In this document: piece after piece, positions 1 through 9,266 of the stretch
Numbering within the stretch: position 1 is the first letter of the stretch
How the letters are laid out: every line of letters starts with the position of its first letter
NCBI GenBank assembly: GCA_036273855.1
Contig: DASUGU010000142.1
Coordinates: 1 to 64,000, forward strand
Length of the DNA: 64,000 nucleotides
Origin: DATEPR01 sp036273855
GTDB lineage: Bacteria > Actinomycetota > Actinomycetes > Mycobacteriales > Pseudonocardiaceae
Reading direction: 5' to 3'
Program-made: the position numbers and the translations under genes
Notes under the pieces: generated by a model
What the model was told of the DNA's origin: nothing
What the model saw: the letters and a program-made list of their open reading frames with translations, nothing else
The model's database searches: none

Positions 1-815
1 CCCGGCGGCCAGCCCCGGTTCTTCGGCCCGGCGATCGCCGCGTAGTGCGGGTTACCGTCACTCTCCGGTGCGGTGTGCCCGTTGTGCAGGTGGATCAGCA
101 CCGAGCCATCCGGAGCACCGAAGTCCTGCGAGTCCAGGTTCTGCGGGTTCTCGTGGATGTGGTTCTCGAACCGGACCAGGTTCGGCTGGCCGTACTCGGC
201 GTTGATCATCGGGCCGGGCACCGTGCCGTTGTGGGTCCAGACGACCGACGAGGGCAGGGTGCGGACCGTGCCCGCGGGGAACGTGTTGCCCTGGGCGTCG
301 AACGACTGGGTCGGCTTGCCGTTCGAGTCGATCGGCATCACCTGGGACGAGGTCCAGTCGTGGGTCGCCACTTCCCACTTGAACCGGTAGAACAGCGGAT
401 CGGGCAGGCCGATGTCGCTCGTCCAGAGCTGGTGGGTCTCGTTGCCCAGCGAGTTCTGCTGGCCGACACCCGGGCCGGGAGGTGGGTCGAGATCGGTGAT
501 CGGGATCGGCCGCTCGGCCTTCAGCACCGGCAGCTCGTCGTTGAACGGGTTCAGGATCAGCGGACTGGTCGTGAACACCTCGGTGAACACCGAGTCGGTG
601 AGGGAGATCGACGCGGCGTCGATGAACCCGTCGGGGTTGGCGAGACCCCGCTGACGCATGTTCGGCATGGCCATCGCGCGGCCGACACCGATGGCGGCGG
701 CAGTCGCACCGACAGCGCCGATTCTCAGCACAACCCGGCGGGACAACCCGCTCTTCGCTTGAGACTCTTCCGGAACATCAGGAGCCTGTTCCGGCTGGTC
801 CGGCAATTCAGACAT
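1..815 (-). CDS. Multicopper oxidase, N-terminal 271 residues (runs off window)
   Basis: The frame is open from an ATG at 815 (preceded by GGAAGGAA) to the window edge, so the C-terminus is missing. Residues 26-49 form a twin-arginine leader (SRRVVLRIGAVGATAAAIG, then AMA), so export by Tat is expected. Further on come a cupredoxin-like stretch (WTHNGTVPGPMINAEYGQ) and a copper-ligand-like HLHNGHTAPESDGNP, as in the first domain of CotA/bilirubin-oxidase type multicopper oxidases, which oxidise Cu(I), phenols or metals with O2. The C-terminal type 1 and trinuclear copper motifs lie outside the window. It is divergent from a CopC-like gene, which supports a copper-related role. The subclass is unresolved. 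Confidence 0.85.
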   Translation of the reverse strand, partial: MSELPDQPEQAPDVPEESQAKSGLSRRVVLRIGAVGATAAAIGVGRAMAMPNMRQRGLANPDGFIDAASISLTDSVFTEVFTTSPLILNPFNDELPVLKAERPIPITDLDPPPGPGVGQQNSLGNETHQLWTSDIGLPDPLFYRFKWEVATHDWTSSQVMPIDSNGKPTQSFDAQGNTFPAGTVRTLPSSVVWTHNGTVPGPMINAEYGQPNLVRFENHIHENPQNLDSQDFGAPDGSVLIHLHNGHTAPESDGNPHYAAIAGPKNRGWPP

Positions 816-1397
816 AGTTCGATTCCTTCCGAGGCTGCACCGAGCACACCCGTCTCACCCACGCGTACGGCCGATACGCGAGGTGAGGCGGGCGGCGTCT
901 TCGGTCGAGCCGCCTCATCGGCTTCGGGACGGAAGTCCGACCGGCGGCGACTGTGGTGCGGTCACGGGTCACCGGCGGCCGGAAGTACAGCGGAGATCAT
1001 GTTCGTTGCTCAAAATAACCTTGCAACGTGCAAGGATGCCCGTCTGAAACTCATGCAGCCAGCCCTCAAACTGAGGGGTCCTCCCCAACAGGACGAATCG
1101 ACGCCGCCGAACGGCCGCCACCCGATCGGCCGGATCGGCCAACACTCCATTGTGGATTTGGGAGAGTCGCCCATTACTCCGATAGCGTGACACCTCGAAT
1201 TAGGGGGTCCGACCGACACGGGCGCGTTCTACGCTGCCAGCGACGACTGGTGAGCGGACCCTCGCCCGGGTGCGGTCCGGGCGCGTCGTGGCGTTCGCCG
1301 TGTCCTTGTCATCGCGCCGGCGTGCGGGCCCGGCGTGTCCACCCGGCCGTGCCCGTCAGGCGCGGCCTCATGTTGGTCAAGTAGGAGAGGCAGTGGC
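816..1397. other. Divergent intergenic region, multicopper oxidase / CopC
   Basis: This stretch of 582 bases holds no convincing gene; the small open frames in it have no good ribosome site and no recognisable sequence. It should carry both promoters of the divergent copper genes. The clearest element is an inverted repeat CCTTGCA-ACG-TGCAAGG at 1019-1035. Confidence 0.6.
1019..1035. promoter_or_regulatory. Inverted repeat, possible operator of the copper module
   Basis: A perfect 7-bp inverted repeat, CCTTGCA and TGCAAGG, separated by ACG. It lies about 200 bp upstream of the multicopper oxidase start and about 360 bp upstream of copC. It does not resemble the CsoR consensus, so the regulator is unknown. 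Confidence 0.35.
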
Positions 1398-1943
1398 ATG
1401 CGGCATCTGGTCGTCGTCCTTGTCGGCGTGCTGTTGGCCGGGCTGACCGTGGTCGGCCTCGCCACGCCGGCGTCGGCGCACAACGTGCTGATCGGCTCCG
1501 TACCCACGGCGGGCGCCAGTCTGACCACCGGTCCCACGTTGGTCCGGTTCAACTTCGACGCACCCGTCCAGCACGGCAACGACACGATCGTCGTGATCGG
1601 ACCGGACGGCAAGCACTGGGAACGCACGTCGCACGCCTCGGTGCTGGGTGACTCGGCGGCGACCGAGGTGGCCCCGCTCGGCCCGGTCGGCACCTACACC
1701 GCCACCTACCACATCATTTCGGCCGATTCACACCCCGTGTCCGGGAGCATCACGTTCCGGCTGACCAAAGCCGGTGCCGGCAAGCCGGTCAGCTCGGCGG
1801 CACCGCCACCGACCGGTGGTGGCTCGGTGCCGTTCTGGGTGTGGATCCTGATCGCCGTCGTCGTTCTCGGCGGAGTGCTCGGTGTCGCACTACGCCCGCG
1901 CCGGCGGGTATTAGTCACGCAGGAAAGGACGCTGTCCCGATGA
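1398..1943 (+). CDS. CopC-domain copper-binding protein, membrane anchored
   Basis: This 181-residue protein starts at ATG 1398, behind AGGAGAGG at 1383-1390; an upstream in-frame ATG at 1335 lacks a ribosome site. A signal peptide ends in PASA, leaving His as the mature N-terminus (HNVLIGSVPTAGA), the known Cu(II) ligand of CopC proteins. The hallmark ISADSHPVSGSITF, with a second ligand set, follows near residue 115. After a proline-rich linker a hydrophobic helix (FWVWILIAVVVLGGVLGVAL) and a basic tail anchor it outside the membrane. It probably delivers or buffers copper for the divergent multicopper oxidase. The stop overlaps the next gene's ATG (ATGA), so the two are translationally coupled. 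Confidence 0.9.
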   Translation: MRHLVVVLVGVLLAGLTVVGLATPASAHNVLIGSVPTAGASLTTGPTLVRFNFDAPVQHGNDTIVVIGPDGKHWERTSHASVLGDSAATEVAPLGPVGTYTATYHIISADSHPVSGSITFRLTKAGAGKPVSSAAPPPTGGGSVPFWVWILIAVVVLGGVLGVALRPRRRVLVTQERTLSR

Positions 1944-3166
1944 CGGACGACATGACGGGCTGGGACCACCTCAACGCCGCAGGCGGCCGGTTACAGCAGC
2001 TGTATCAGCAGGGTCACCTGGAGGACGTGCTGGCCGGGGTGGCGCACTGCCGTGCCGTCATGGCAGAAGTGGCCGATCCGCCGCCGACCGAGGGCACCGT
2101 CCCGGCGTGGGGCGTCCGCGAGGACATCCTGAGCCTCGGGGTCGTCGCCGCCCACGGGCTGGGCCGGTGGCAGGAGGCCCTGGACCTGAACGCAGCCGTC
2201 CGACAGTCCCAGGAGGACCGTCGGGCCGGCGAGGTCGAGCGGGCGGTGGGCTGGTTCAACGACTACGGTCCCCTGCTGCGGCTGGGCAAGGCACAGGCGG
2301 CACGCGAGCTGCTGTACCAGTGCCGCGCCGCGTTCGGCAGGGCCCAGGACATCACCATGATGGGCAACACGCTGTCCGCGCTGGCCGACACCGACGCCCA
2401 CCTGGGCCACTACAACCTCTCCGTCGACCAGGAGACCGACGCGCTGCGCCTGAAGTACCAGGGCACGGACGCGGAAGCGATCGCGGTCAGCCACTACAAC
2501 CTGGCCAACTACCTGATGCGCGCCGACGACCACCCGAAGGCCGTGTGGGCACACCGCCTGGCCGCCGCCGTGGTCCGCTACCAGATCAACAGTCCCCGGC
2601 TGGCCACCTCGGTGCAGTCCATCGGCAGGCTCATCGGTGGCGCGGAGCAGGCCAGCAGGCTGTTGAGCGACGCGGGCCGGGCGGTGGAGCCGACGCCGAC
2701 ACGGTCGCCGATGTCGTTCAACGACGTGTGCCAGACCGTGGATGCGCTGCCCGGCGTCCGGTTCACCGAACTGGTCGGCGTCCTGCCGTCCCGGGCCGAG
2801 AGCGGCCAGGCCATGATCGAGGCGATCATGGCGATGATCGACAGCGCCCGTGACTCCGCGGTCCAGGAGTCCCTCGCCGCGTGGGAGCCGGTCATCTCGG
2901 CGATGGTGGTCGCGGCGCAGCCCGAGGCCGACGAGCGGGTCGCCTCTCTGGTGGACGACGCACTCGACGAGTTGGGCAAGCAGCACGCCTGGCGGGAACT
3001 GGTCGCCGTGCTCAACCGCATCCAGGCCGGCCCCGACCACCACAGCGCCCGGACGATCGCGGATCTCGATCCGGTCAGCGCCGCCGTCGCCAATCGGGCG
3101 ATCGCCGCGCTCGCCGGCGAGGTGACCGTCGACCCGACGGCGTGGCAGGTACTGGTCGACGCCTGA
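1940..3166 (+). CDS. Tetratricopeptide-repeat-like protein, function unknown
   Basis: A 408-residue cytoplasmic protein with no signal or membrane segment. Its ATG overlaps the copC stop and has AGGAAAGGA about 12 nt upstream, so it is made from the copC message. The middle (roughly residues 90-250) has TPR-like helical pairs such as GRWQEALDLNAAVRQSQ and HPKAVWAHRLAAAVVRY. The C-terminal 150 residues are helical and acidic and were not recognised. TPR solenoids usually hold partner proteins; coupling to copC hints at a role in copper handling, but nothing in the protein binds metal in an obvious way. The gene is closed by a strong terminator at 3178-3223. Confidence 0.75.
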   Translation: MTDDMTGWDHLNAAGGRLQQLYQQGHLEDVLAGVAHCRAVMAEVADPPPTEGTVPAWGVREDILSLGVVAAHGLGRWQEALDLNAAVRQSQEDRRAGEVERAVGWFNDYGPLLRLGKAQAARELLYQCRAAFGRAQDITMMGNTLSALADTDAHLGHYNLSVDQETDALRLKYQGTDAEAIAVSHYNLANYLMRADDHPKAVWAHRLAAAVVRYQINSPRLATSVQSIGRLIGGAEQASRLLSDAGRAVEPTPTRSPMSFNDVCQTVDALPGVRFTELVGVLPSRAESGQAMIEAIMAMIDSARDSAVQESLAAWEPVISAMVVAAQPEADERVASLVDDALDELGKQHAWRELVAVLNRIQAGPDHHSARTIADLDPVSAAVANRAIAALAGEVTVDPTAWQVLVDA

Positions 3167-3177
3167 GTACACAAGGA

Positions 3178-3223
3178 CCCGCCACGTCCGCTGTCCCGCA
3201 TTCGGGATGACGGACGTGGCGGG
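3178..3223 (+). terminator. Rho-independent-type hairpin after the copC operon
   Basis: A perfect 13-bp stem (3178-3190, CCCGCCACGTCCG, pairs with 3211-3223) encloses a second small stem, TCCCG/CGGGA (3194-3198 with 3203-3207). No T-tract follows, which is common in actinomycetes. It lies 12 bp after the TPR gene stop. Confidence 0.8.
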
Positions 3224-3439
3224 GAATCCTCGGCGTGACCTCAGATGACGGAAGCCTCATGCCCGACCCTGCACCGAGGACGCTACAACTGCACTCCCAT
3301 TGTTGTTTCCAACAAGCCTTGCATTGAGCAATGCTCCCACTACCGGCCGTCCGGCACACCCCCCCAATCGAGGGGTCGACGCCTTACCGTCCACATCGGA
3401 ATGTCTCCCGTGTGGTCGGTGAGCCGATAGGCTCGGCCG

Positions 3440-4069
3440 ATGTCCGACACATCCCTTCCGGTCACCGCCGACGACGTGCACAGCGCTGTCAGGTTGACGG
3501 TCGCGACGTTGGGCGAGGCGCGGAACGCGGACTGGGACGCCCGGGCCGGCCGGCTGGAGTGGACCTGCTGGGAGACGGTCGAGCACATCGCGGACAACCT
3601 GTTCTTCCACGCCGCGCAACTGGGCCCCGGGACGCCGGGCACCGACCGGTCGGTGCCGTTCGCGTGGGCGCGCCACCGACCCGGCGGGCCGGGCCTGGTC
3701 ATCTTCGCCGACCGAGCCGCGGGACCGGCCGGTCTGGTGCGGGTCGTGGACGCGTGCGGCGCCCTCCTGGTGGCCATGGTGCGGACGACGCCACCGGACG
3801 TCCGCGCCCACCATGACGCCGGCGTGCTGGACGCCGCAGGCTTCGGCGCGATCAGCGTCCTGGAAACCCTGGTGCACATGCACGACGTCGCCGAGGGACT
3901 CGGTCTGACCTGGGCGCCACCGGCCGACCTGTGCGGCCGGGTACTCGCCCGGTTCTTTCCCGACGCGCCAACGGGTACCGACCGATGGGCGACCCTGCTC
4001 TGGGCAACCGGCCGGACCCCACTGCCCGGCCGGGCACGCCTGACGGAATGGCGGTACGACACATCATGA
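3440..4069 (+). CDS. DinB / mycothiol-isomerase-fold protein
   Basis: A 209-residue protein that resembles the mycothiol-dependent maleylpyruvate isomerase/DinB four-helix-bundle superfamily. The N-terminal helix ends in CWETVEHIADNLFFHAAQL, with the His of this family's metal site, and a second His cluster, LETLVHMHDVAEGLGL, lies near residue 145. Members use mycothiol or another thiol as cofactor; the substrate here is unknown. TAGGCT at 3428-3433 is only 6 nt from the ATG and there is no ribosome site, so the transcript may be leaderless. It converges with the next gene. Confidence 0.65.
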   Translation: MSDTSLPVTADDVHSAVRLTVATLGEARNADWDARAGRLEWTCWETVEHIADNLFFHAAQLGPGTPGTDRSVPFAWARHRPGGPGLVIFADRAAGPAGLVRVVDACGALLVAMVRTTPPDVRAHHDAGVLDAAGFGAISVLETLVHMHDVAEGLGLTWAPPADLCGRVLARFFPDAPTGTDRWATLLWATGRTPLPGRARLTEWRYDTS

Positions 4070-4109
4070 CCGGCGCAGCGCCAACGATGTTGCGCGCGCA
4101 CCGGGGCGG

Positions 4110-5318
4110 TCAGCCGTCGTAGGCGTCCTGGTCGACCGCGAAGACGTTGCGGTTGCCCACGGTTTCCTGGAGTGTCCACAGTAGATCAGGTTGGGCGGAG
4201 TCCTCCCAGTACGAAAGACTTTCACCGCCACTGACCCAGGGGAAGGTGACGGCACCGGCGGTCGGGGTCCAGTAGTAGAGCTTCTTCTGGCCCGACGAGT
4301 TGAACCACCACCGGCCGTTGTGCGAGACGACGCCGTTGAGGTTGTACCAGGGCAGTTGCAGGGCCTGGCTGGCGGTCGTGGTCGTGGCGAACGTGGTGGC
4401 GCCGGAGGCGAACGGGAACCGGACCGCCCTGGGCGCGCGGTTCGGGAACGAGGTACAGCCGGACTGGCAGGTGTACTCGGCCATCACGATCGAGCCGCTG
4501 ACCCGGTCCAGCGCGATGCTCGACCAGGCCAGGTTGGTGCCGGAGGTCGTGTTCGAGGTGACGGTACCGATCTGTGGGAGCACGTAGGCGTAGTTGTGGG
4601 CGTGGCACACCGTCGTCGACGTGCAGCCGATCTGGCCGGCCGTGCCGCCCGTGTTCGTCCTGAGGATGTCCTTCATGTCGAACACGCGCATACCGTGGCC
4701 GGTGTCGGCGACGTAGAGGTCGTCGCCGTACCAGGACACCCCGCCGGCGTGGATCGGGATGTCGGTGAAGCTCGGCGCGGCTGCCGTCCCGGTCGGCTGG
4801 ACGAGCAGGATCTTGCGGTAGTTGTTGGGGTAGGTGGCGTCCCAGTCGACCAGGGTGATCCGGCTGCGGGCCTCGGCGCCGGCACAGCCGTCCTTGGTGT
4901 ACCAGCTGACCAGAACGAGCTGGTGCCCGTCGTAGTTGCCGCCGTTGGTGTCGCCCACCGCGTCCCGGCTGGTGGTGATGCCCTGCGGGAAGTTGGTGCA
5001 GTCGCCGTTGTCGCCGCTGTCGAAATCGAACCCGGCGGCGAGCCCGCTGACGGAGAACGTCGAGGGCAGCGCGGTCCGGTCGTGGTTGGCGTTGGCCATC
5101 ACGGTGGCCACCGAGGCGGTGCCGAGGTTCGCCGTCAGCGCGGAGTTGAGCGCGTCGAACTGGTGGTAGTTCGCGGTGAGCGTGAACTCACCGGCCGGCA
5201 GGGTGGTCGGCCCGACCGCGGCGGCCGCGGGTTCACCGCCCACGACCGCGGCGGTGAGCGCGATGGCCCCGGCGGCAACAGTAGCGACGGTGGTGAACAG
5301 GCGACGACGCACGGCCAC
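4110..5318 (-). CDS. Secreted protein of unknown function, probable beta-propeller
   Basis: A 402-residue protein with a clear Sec signal peptide (MAVRRRLFTTVATVAAGAIA, cleaved after AAAA near residue 34). The mature part has repeated blade-like strands (VSWYGDDLYVADTGHGMRVFDM, SIALDRVSGSIVMAEY, GVVSHNGRWWFNSSGQKKLYYW), which suggest a propeller fold. Several Cys pairs (GDCTNFP, GCTSTTVCHAH, YTCQSGCTS) probably form disulfides outside the cell. No catalytic motif was recognised. It is monocistronic and converges with the DinB-like gene. Confidence 0.7.
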   Translation of the reverse strand: MAVRRRLFTTVATVAAGAIALTAAVVGGEPAAAAVGPTTLPAGEFTLTANYHQFDALNSALTANLGTASVATVMANANHDRTALPSTFSVSGLAAGFDFDSGDNGDCTNFPQGITTSRDAVGDTNGGNYDGHQLVLVSWYTKDGCAGAEARSRITLVDWDATYPNNYRKILLVQPTGTAAAPSFTDIPIHAGGVSWYGDDLYVADTGHGMRVFDMKDILRTNTGGTAGQIGCTSTTVCHAHNYAYVLPQIGTVTSNTTSGTNLAWSSIALDRVSGSIVMAEYTCQSGCTSFPNRAPRAVRFPFASGATTFATTTTASQALQLPWYNLNGVVSHNGRWWFNSSGQKKLYYWTPTAGAVTFPWVSGGESLSYWEDSAQPDLLWTLQETVGNRNVFAVDQDAYDG

Positions 5319-5464
5319 GGCTCCCCCGAAAATTCCTCACCTGATGGGCAGCCACACCGTATTGATCTCACCACCGCGCCACAATCCGCCAAAAGCATCG
5401 TCGCCCGTGCCAAACGGACCAATCCGCTATCTCGGGCGCACCTCCGTCCCGCCGTCGCCTCGGG

Positions 5465-6283
5465 TCAGATCCGGAAGAAGCTGTCGAGGAACCGGGTCGC
5501 GATCGCGATGTCGCCGCGGGCGGTGCCGGCGTTCATCCGGCCGAAGGCGGTCAGCACGAACGTGGCCGGGTCGAACTCGATGACGGCGGGTGCGCTGGCG
5601 GCGTCTCCCGGCTCGACGGTGATGCCACCCGGGCTGACCGAGACGACGTTGTCGCCTGCGTTCTCCCCGGAGGTCACCCTGATGCCGATCCGGTAGGGCT
5701 GCGTGTCGGCCGGAACCTTCGGCGTCGACTGCCACAGCACGAACGCGAACGGGACCAGCATGTCGGCCGAGTCGGCGGCGAACACGTGCGGGGCGCCCTG
5801 GCCCTCACGGATGTCCCAGGAGTGCACGGAGTAGTCGACGAGCTGGGCGATGGCGTAGAAGCACGTCGGCAGCGGCCCCATGTACTTGTGGTGCACCATC
5901 AACCCGGTCCACTCGCTGTCGCTGAGGCCCTCGAAGATGCCGATCATCTTCTCCATGTCGGCCCGGCACCGGCTGACCATCTCGACGCGCGAGTTCTGCC
6001 GGAAGTGCCGTGCGCCGATGTCGGCCGTGCCCGCCATGTCGGTCAGCGCGACCGACGAGGGCGGCTCGCCCTTGCCGCGGGCGGCGTCGAAGCCGATGAA
6101 ATAGGTCTCGGTGGTGTCGACCAGGTGTCCGATGACGTCGGCGGCGTTCCAGTACTCGCACGCGGTCGACTTCGCCCACTGCTCGTCGTTGTCGACCAGG
6201 CTGAACATGCCTTCGGCCTCACGCCGGATCAGGCCGAGCAGGGTCTTCTTGCTGTCCGGATCGGTGAACGTCCAACTGCTCAT
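5465..6283 (-). CDS. Mycothiol-dependent maleylpyruvate isomerase family protein
   Basis: 272 residues, close in length to the TIGR03083 family. The N-terminal domain contains the three-His metal-site pattern of the fold: WNAADVIGHLVDTTETYF near residues 45-62 and VDYSVHSWDIREG near residue 150. The C-terminal third (IGIRVTSGENAGDNVVSVSPGG onward) resembles the sterol-carrier-like MDMPI C-terminal domain. It probably catalyses a thiol-dependent isomerisation or transfer with mycothiol; the substrate is unknown. It is flanked by unrelated genes, so context does not help. Confidence 0.75.
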   Translation of the reverse strand: MSSWTFTDPDSKKTLLGLIRREAEGMFSLVDNDEQWAKSTACEYWNAADVIGHLVDTTETYFIGFDAARGKGEPPSSVALTDMAGTADIGARHFRQNSRVEMVSRCRADMEKMIGIFEGLSDSEWTGLMVHHKYMGPLPTCFYAIAQLVDYSVHSWDIREGQGAPHVFAADSADMLVPFAFVLWQSTPKVPADTQPYRIGIRVTSGENAGDNVVSVSPGGITVEPGDAASAPAVIEFDPATFVLTAFGRMNAGTARGDIAIATRFLDSFFRI

Positions 6284-6423
6284 GACGATTCGCTCCTCGT
6301 TGAGTGATCAAGGGCCGGTGTCGCGGCCACACCGCGGCCCCCTGTGTCCCCCGTCACATCGCGGCCGAACTCTAACCCGCGCACCACCCGCTCACAAGAT
6401 TTGCCGGCGCGTCCGGCCGGCAC

Positions 6424-8718
6424 CTATTTGTTGCGGACGAATCGGGTGAAGGACAGGACGAACACCGAGGACAGCACCCAGCCGATGATCGTGGCGATAT
6501 CCAGCCAGATGTCCATGAATTGCCCCCACGGGGCGCGGAAATCGGCATACCACGTGGCCCGCTGCTCCAGCGACACGAGCGGGACGACGGTGTCGGCCGC
6601 GAAGAAGAACGCGTCGAAGCAGCGCACCTGCCCGTCGCCACACCCGTCGGGGCGAACTCCCGCGCTCGCCCGGTCGGCGAATCCGGTGTCGCCCGCCGCC
6701 CGGGCGTCCGTCGTGGTGACCAGGATGCCGGTCGTCGCGTACACGTCTCCCTGCTCGTCGCTGGCCCGCAGGGAGTCACGCAGCGGCGGCACGTTGACGG
6801 TGACCAGCACCAGCAGGAACAGGCCGACCAGCAGCCACAGCGCCCGCCACGGCCGGTACCCGTAGCCGAACCGCCTGCTCACCGCCTGCAGCAGCCACCG
6901 CACAGCCGCGCGTCCCGGGCCTGGCGGCCGAGGTGGTGGCACCTTGTCGGCCCGGTTGCGCTGGACGATGAGCACGTATTCGGCCTCGGACGCGTGGCCG
7001 TGTCGCCGGAGCACCTTCGCGACCTGTTCGTACGGGCCGATGTCGAACACCGTCTGCCGTTCCAGCCAGGCACAGCGTTGCTGCCAGTCCCATGTCGACT
7101 TGTGGTCGGTCAGGCCGAACCGTTCGTAGGTGAAGCCGGAGATGGCGAAGTGCTCCGGCCAGGTGTGTGGATCGTCGTTGAGGACCGTCGTCGTCGCGCC
7201 GGTGAAATCGACGCTGGGGGTCACACTCGCCCAGCCGAGATACATCCCGCTGCGGACGTTCGCCGACCGCGCTTCGATGGCGTGCCCCGCCGAGTTGTTG
7301 AGCGACGGCCCCGGGCAGGCGAACCGGCCGGCACGCAGATCCAACCTGCCCTGGATCGTGGCCTGGCTGAACACGACGTACCCGTGGGACGTGAACCCGT
7401 CCCTCAGCCGCACCGAACCGCCCACGGTCGCCTGCACGAGGGTCAACGTCTCTCCAGCGGCGTGCTCGAACCGCGCGCCGGCAGCGTTGAACGTGCCCCC
7501 GACGGCGGCGCCACGGAACCGCAGCTGCCCGCCCTCGGTGTCGGCCTCTCCGATGTCCACGTTGCCGTCGACACGTGCCCGCTGGGCGGCGATCGTCCGC
7601 TCATCGGCCGGATCGCGCCACGTGGTGCCGACCAGCCGCAGATCGCCCGACGTGTGCGCCCCTGCCATGACCAGTGAGCCCTCGACCCGCACGCCCGGCT
7701 CCAGGGTCAGGCTCGCCCGCAGCTCGGCCCTGGTGAGGTCCAGCGCTGTCCGCCCGGCGGCCCGCAGGCGGCAGCCCGGTTCCACCAGGACGTCGCCGAG
7801 ATCGCTGAACGACAGGTCGACCCCGCCCACGATGACGCAGGCGCCCTCCAGACTGACCTGGCCGTCGACGTGCAGCCGAGGTGCGTTCAACGCCGTGCGC
7901 GGGCGGAAGCGGCCCCAGTAGGGGTCGTCGGTGACCGACTCGGCGACGGTGAGTTCGAGGTCGCGCAGCATGAGGCGCCCGGAGATCCGCGCGGTGCCCG
8001 CGTCGATCCGGCCGTGCACGACGGGCCGGCGCCCGGTCCGGCTGCCGATCACATGGACGCTGCCGCCGATCACCGCGTCCGCGATATCCAGCGCCAGACC
8101 GGTGGGCTGCTCCAGCCGTGCCCCGGTCAGGTCGAGCGAGCCGGCGATGTGCGCGCCCAGCAACCGGATCTCGCCGCGCGCGTGGAAGTCGTGGATGAAC
8201 CGGACCGTGCCGCCGACGTGCATCCGGTCGGCCTGGATGGCGCGCTCCACGCCGGCGTCGATGGTCGTGTCGACACACAGCACCCGGCCGCCGATGTCGG
8301 ACTCGCACAGCCACACCGCCGCCCGCCGGGTCGTGCTGGCGTTGCTGGGCTGGGCCCCGGTGATCCGCGATGCGGACAGGTCGAGATCGCGGCGGATCCG
8401 GACTCCGTTGGCCAGCAGACCGGGCAGGTCCGAACCGGTGATCGCCAGGGCCTGCAGGTCGGCTCCGGTCACCGACAGCGGCGCGTCGAAACGGCAGTCG
8501 TCGAAGGACAACGGGAACGGCACCCGCAGACCACTGAGGTCCGGATCGCCCGTGATCACCGCGTTGCGCAGGCTCAGACCGCGCGGATCGACCGTGGCCG
8601 CCTCGTCCCGGCAGATGCGCCGCAGTGCGTCGGCCTCGACCTGGCCGGGCCCCGATTCCTCGGCGCAGTCGACCAACCGCCCCGCCCGCGCCGATGCGAT
8701 CAAGACGGATTCGTCCAT
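6424..8718 (-). CDS. Large membrane protein with beta-helical repeats
   Basis: 764 residues. Roughly residues 40-520 are made of irregular 20-25 residue repeats with the flavour of pentapeptide or bactofilin-like beta-helices (for example DLSASRITGAQ, GSLDLTGARLEQPTG, GGTFNAAGARFEH, GRLDLRAGRF). A linker WDWQQRCAWLERQTVFDIGPYEQVAKVLRRHGHASEAEYV follows, with a TPR-like or four-helix look, then two hydrophobic segments near 650-675 and 735-760 around an extracellular loop with two Cys. Related proteins are often annotated as membrane-associated oxidoreductases, but I see no cofactor motif. It may share a transcript with the FBP/GNAT pair, whose last stop is 62 bp away. Confidence 0.7.
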   Translation of the reverse strand: MDESVLIASARAGRLVDCAEESGPGQVEADALRRICRDEAATVDPRGLSLRNAVITGDPDLSGLRVPFPLSFDDCRFDAPLSVTGADLQALAITGSDLPGLLANGVRIRRDLDLSASRITGAQPSNASTTRRAAVWLCESDIGGRVLCVDTTIDAGVERAIQADRMHVGGTVRFIHDFHARGEIRLLGAHIAGSLDLTGARLEQPTGLALDIADAVIGGSVHVIGSRTGRRPVVHGRIDAGTARISGRLMLRDLELTVAESVTDDPYWGRFRPRTALNAPRLHVDGQVSLEGACVIVGGVDLSFSDLGDVLVEPGCRLRAAGRTALDLTRAELRASLTLEPGVRVEGSLVMAGAHTSGDLRLVGTTWRDPADERTIAAQRARVDGNVDIGEADTEGGQLRFRGAAVGGTFNAAGARFEHAAGETLTLVQATVGGSVRLRDGFTSHGYVVFSQATIQGRLDLRAGRFACPGPSLNNSAGHAIEARSANVRSGMYLGWASVTPSVDFTGATTTVLNDDPHTWPEHFAISGFTYERFGLTDHKSTWDWQQRCAWLERQTVFDIGPYEQVAKVLRRHGHASEAEYVLIVQRNRADKVPPPRPPGPGRAAVRWLLQAVSRRFGYGYRPWRALWLLVGLFLLVLVTVNVPPLRDSLRASDEQGDVYATTGILVTTTDARAAGDTGFADRASAGVRPDGCGDGQVRCFDAFFFAADTVVPLVSLEQRATWYADFRAPWGQFMDIWLDIATIIGWVLSSVFVLSFTRFVRNK

Positions 8719-8780
8719 GGCACCGTTCTACACGCGGCCCGCGCTCCACTGCCCGCGCGGCTACGTGGGCGAGCACGCCG

Positions 8781-9266
8781 TCAGCCGGCCAGCACCTGGT
8801 CCACGAAACGCGTCACCTTGTGGGTCAGCCGGGCGATGCGGTCCTCCTGGCTGAGTGTCTCGGCAGGCTGCGGGATGGCGGGCTTGCGCTGTGAGCGGAC
8901 GTAGCTGCCACAGGCCAGGTCGCGGCAGGCGTAGGTGCCCAACGTGGCGCCGGCTCGACCAGCGGCTCCGGCCTTGCGGGCCGAGAACAGGGCGATCTCC
9001 GATGCCGGCAAGGTGGTCAGGCACCAGCCGCACATGCCAGACCGCGTCCTGCCCTGCGGTGGCACGGTGGAGCGCAGCGCCACACCGACGAGGCCGTCGC
9101 CGTAGGGGACCACGAGATAGGCGTTGTGCTCCGCCCTGGGATCCACCCAGGAGAGGAAGTCGATGTCGGCCCATGCGGATTCGCCGGGCAGTGTCAGCCG
9201 TTTCGCCTCGCCACGCGAGCAGTTGACGAAGGATGCGCGGATCTCGTCCGGTCGTAGTGCTCGCAT
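8781..9266 (-). CDS. FBP-domain zinc-finger protein (EF-G-binding type)
   Basis: 161 residues, starting at ATG 9266, which overlaps the GNAT stop by one base (TGATG). It carries the FBP-type treble-clef zinc finger: CGWCLTTLPASEI, then CRDLACGSYVRSQRK, giving four Cys ligands. Such proteins resemble the C-terminal part of fusidic-acid-resistance FusB/FusC-type EF-G-binding proteins. In actinomycetes they are common and mostly untested, so a ribosome or EF-G partner is inference. A longer frame begins at 9317, but the extra residues are Arg-rich and do not match the family. Confidence 0.75.
   Translation of the reverse strand: MRALRPDEIRASFVNCSRGEAKRLTLPGESAWADIDFLSWVDPRAEHNAYLVVPYGDGLVGVALRSTVPPQGRTRSGMCGWCLTTLPASEIALFSARKAGAAGRAGATLGTYACRDLACGSYVRSQRKPAIPQPAETLSQEDRIARLTHKVTRFVDQVLAG

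Noticed and set aside
969..1193. A 74-codon minus-strand frame in the copper intergenic region
   Set aside because: No ribosome site and no recognisable sequence; overlaps the inverted repeat and a likely promoter region.
3321..3334. GCATTG-AG-CAATGC inverted repeat
   Set aside because: Only 6-bp arms, no matching copy near a promoter and more than 100 bp from the next start codon; could arise by chance.
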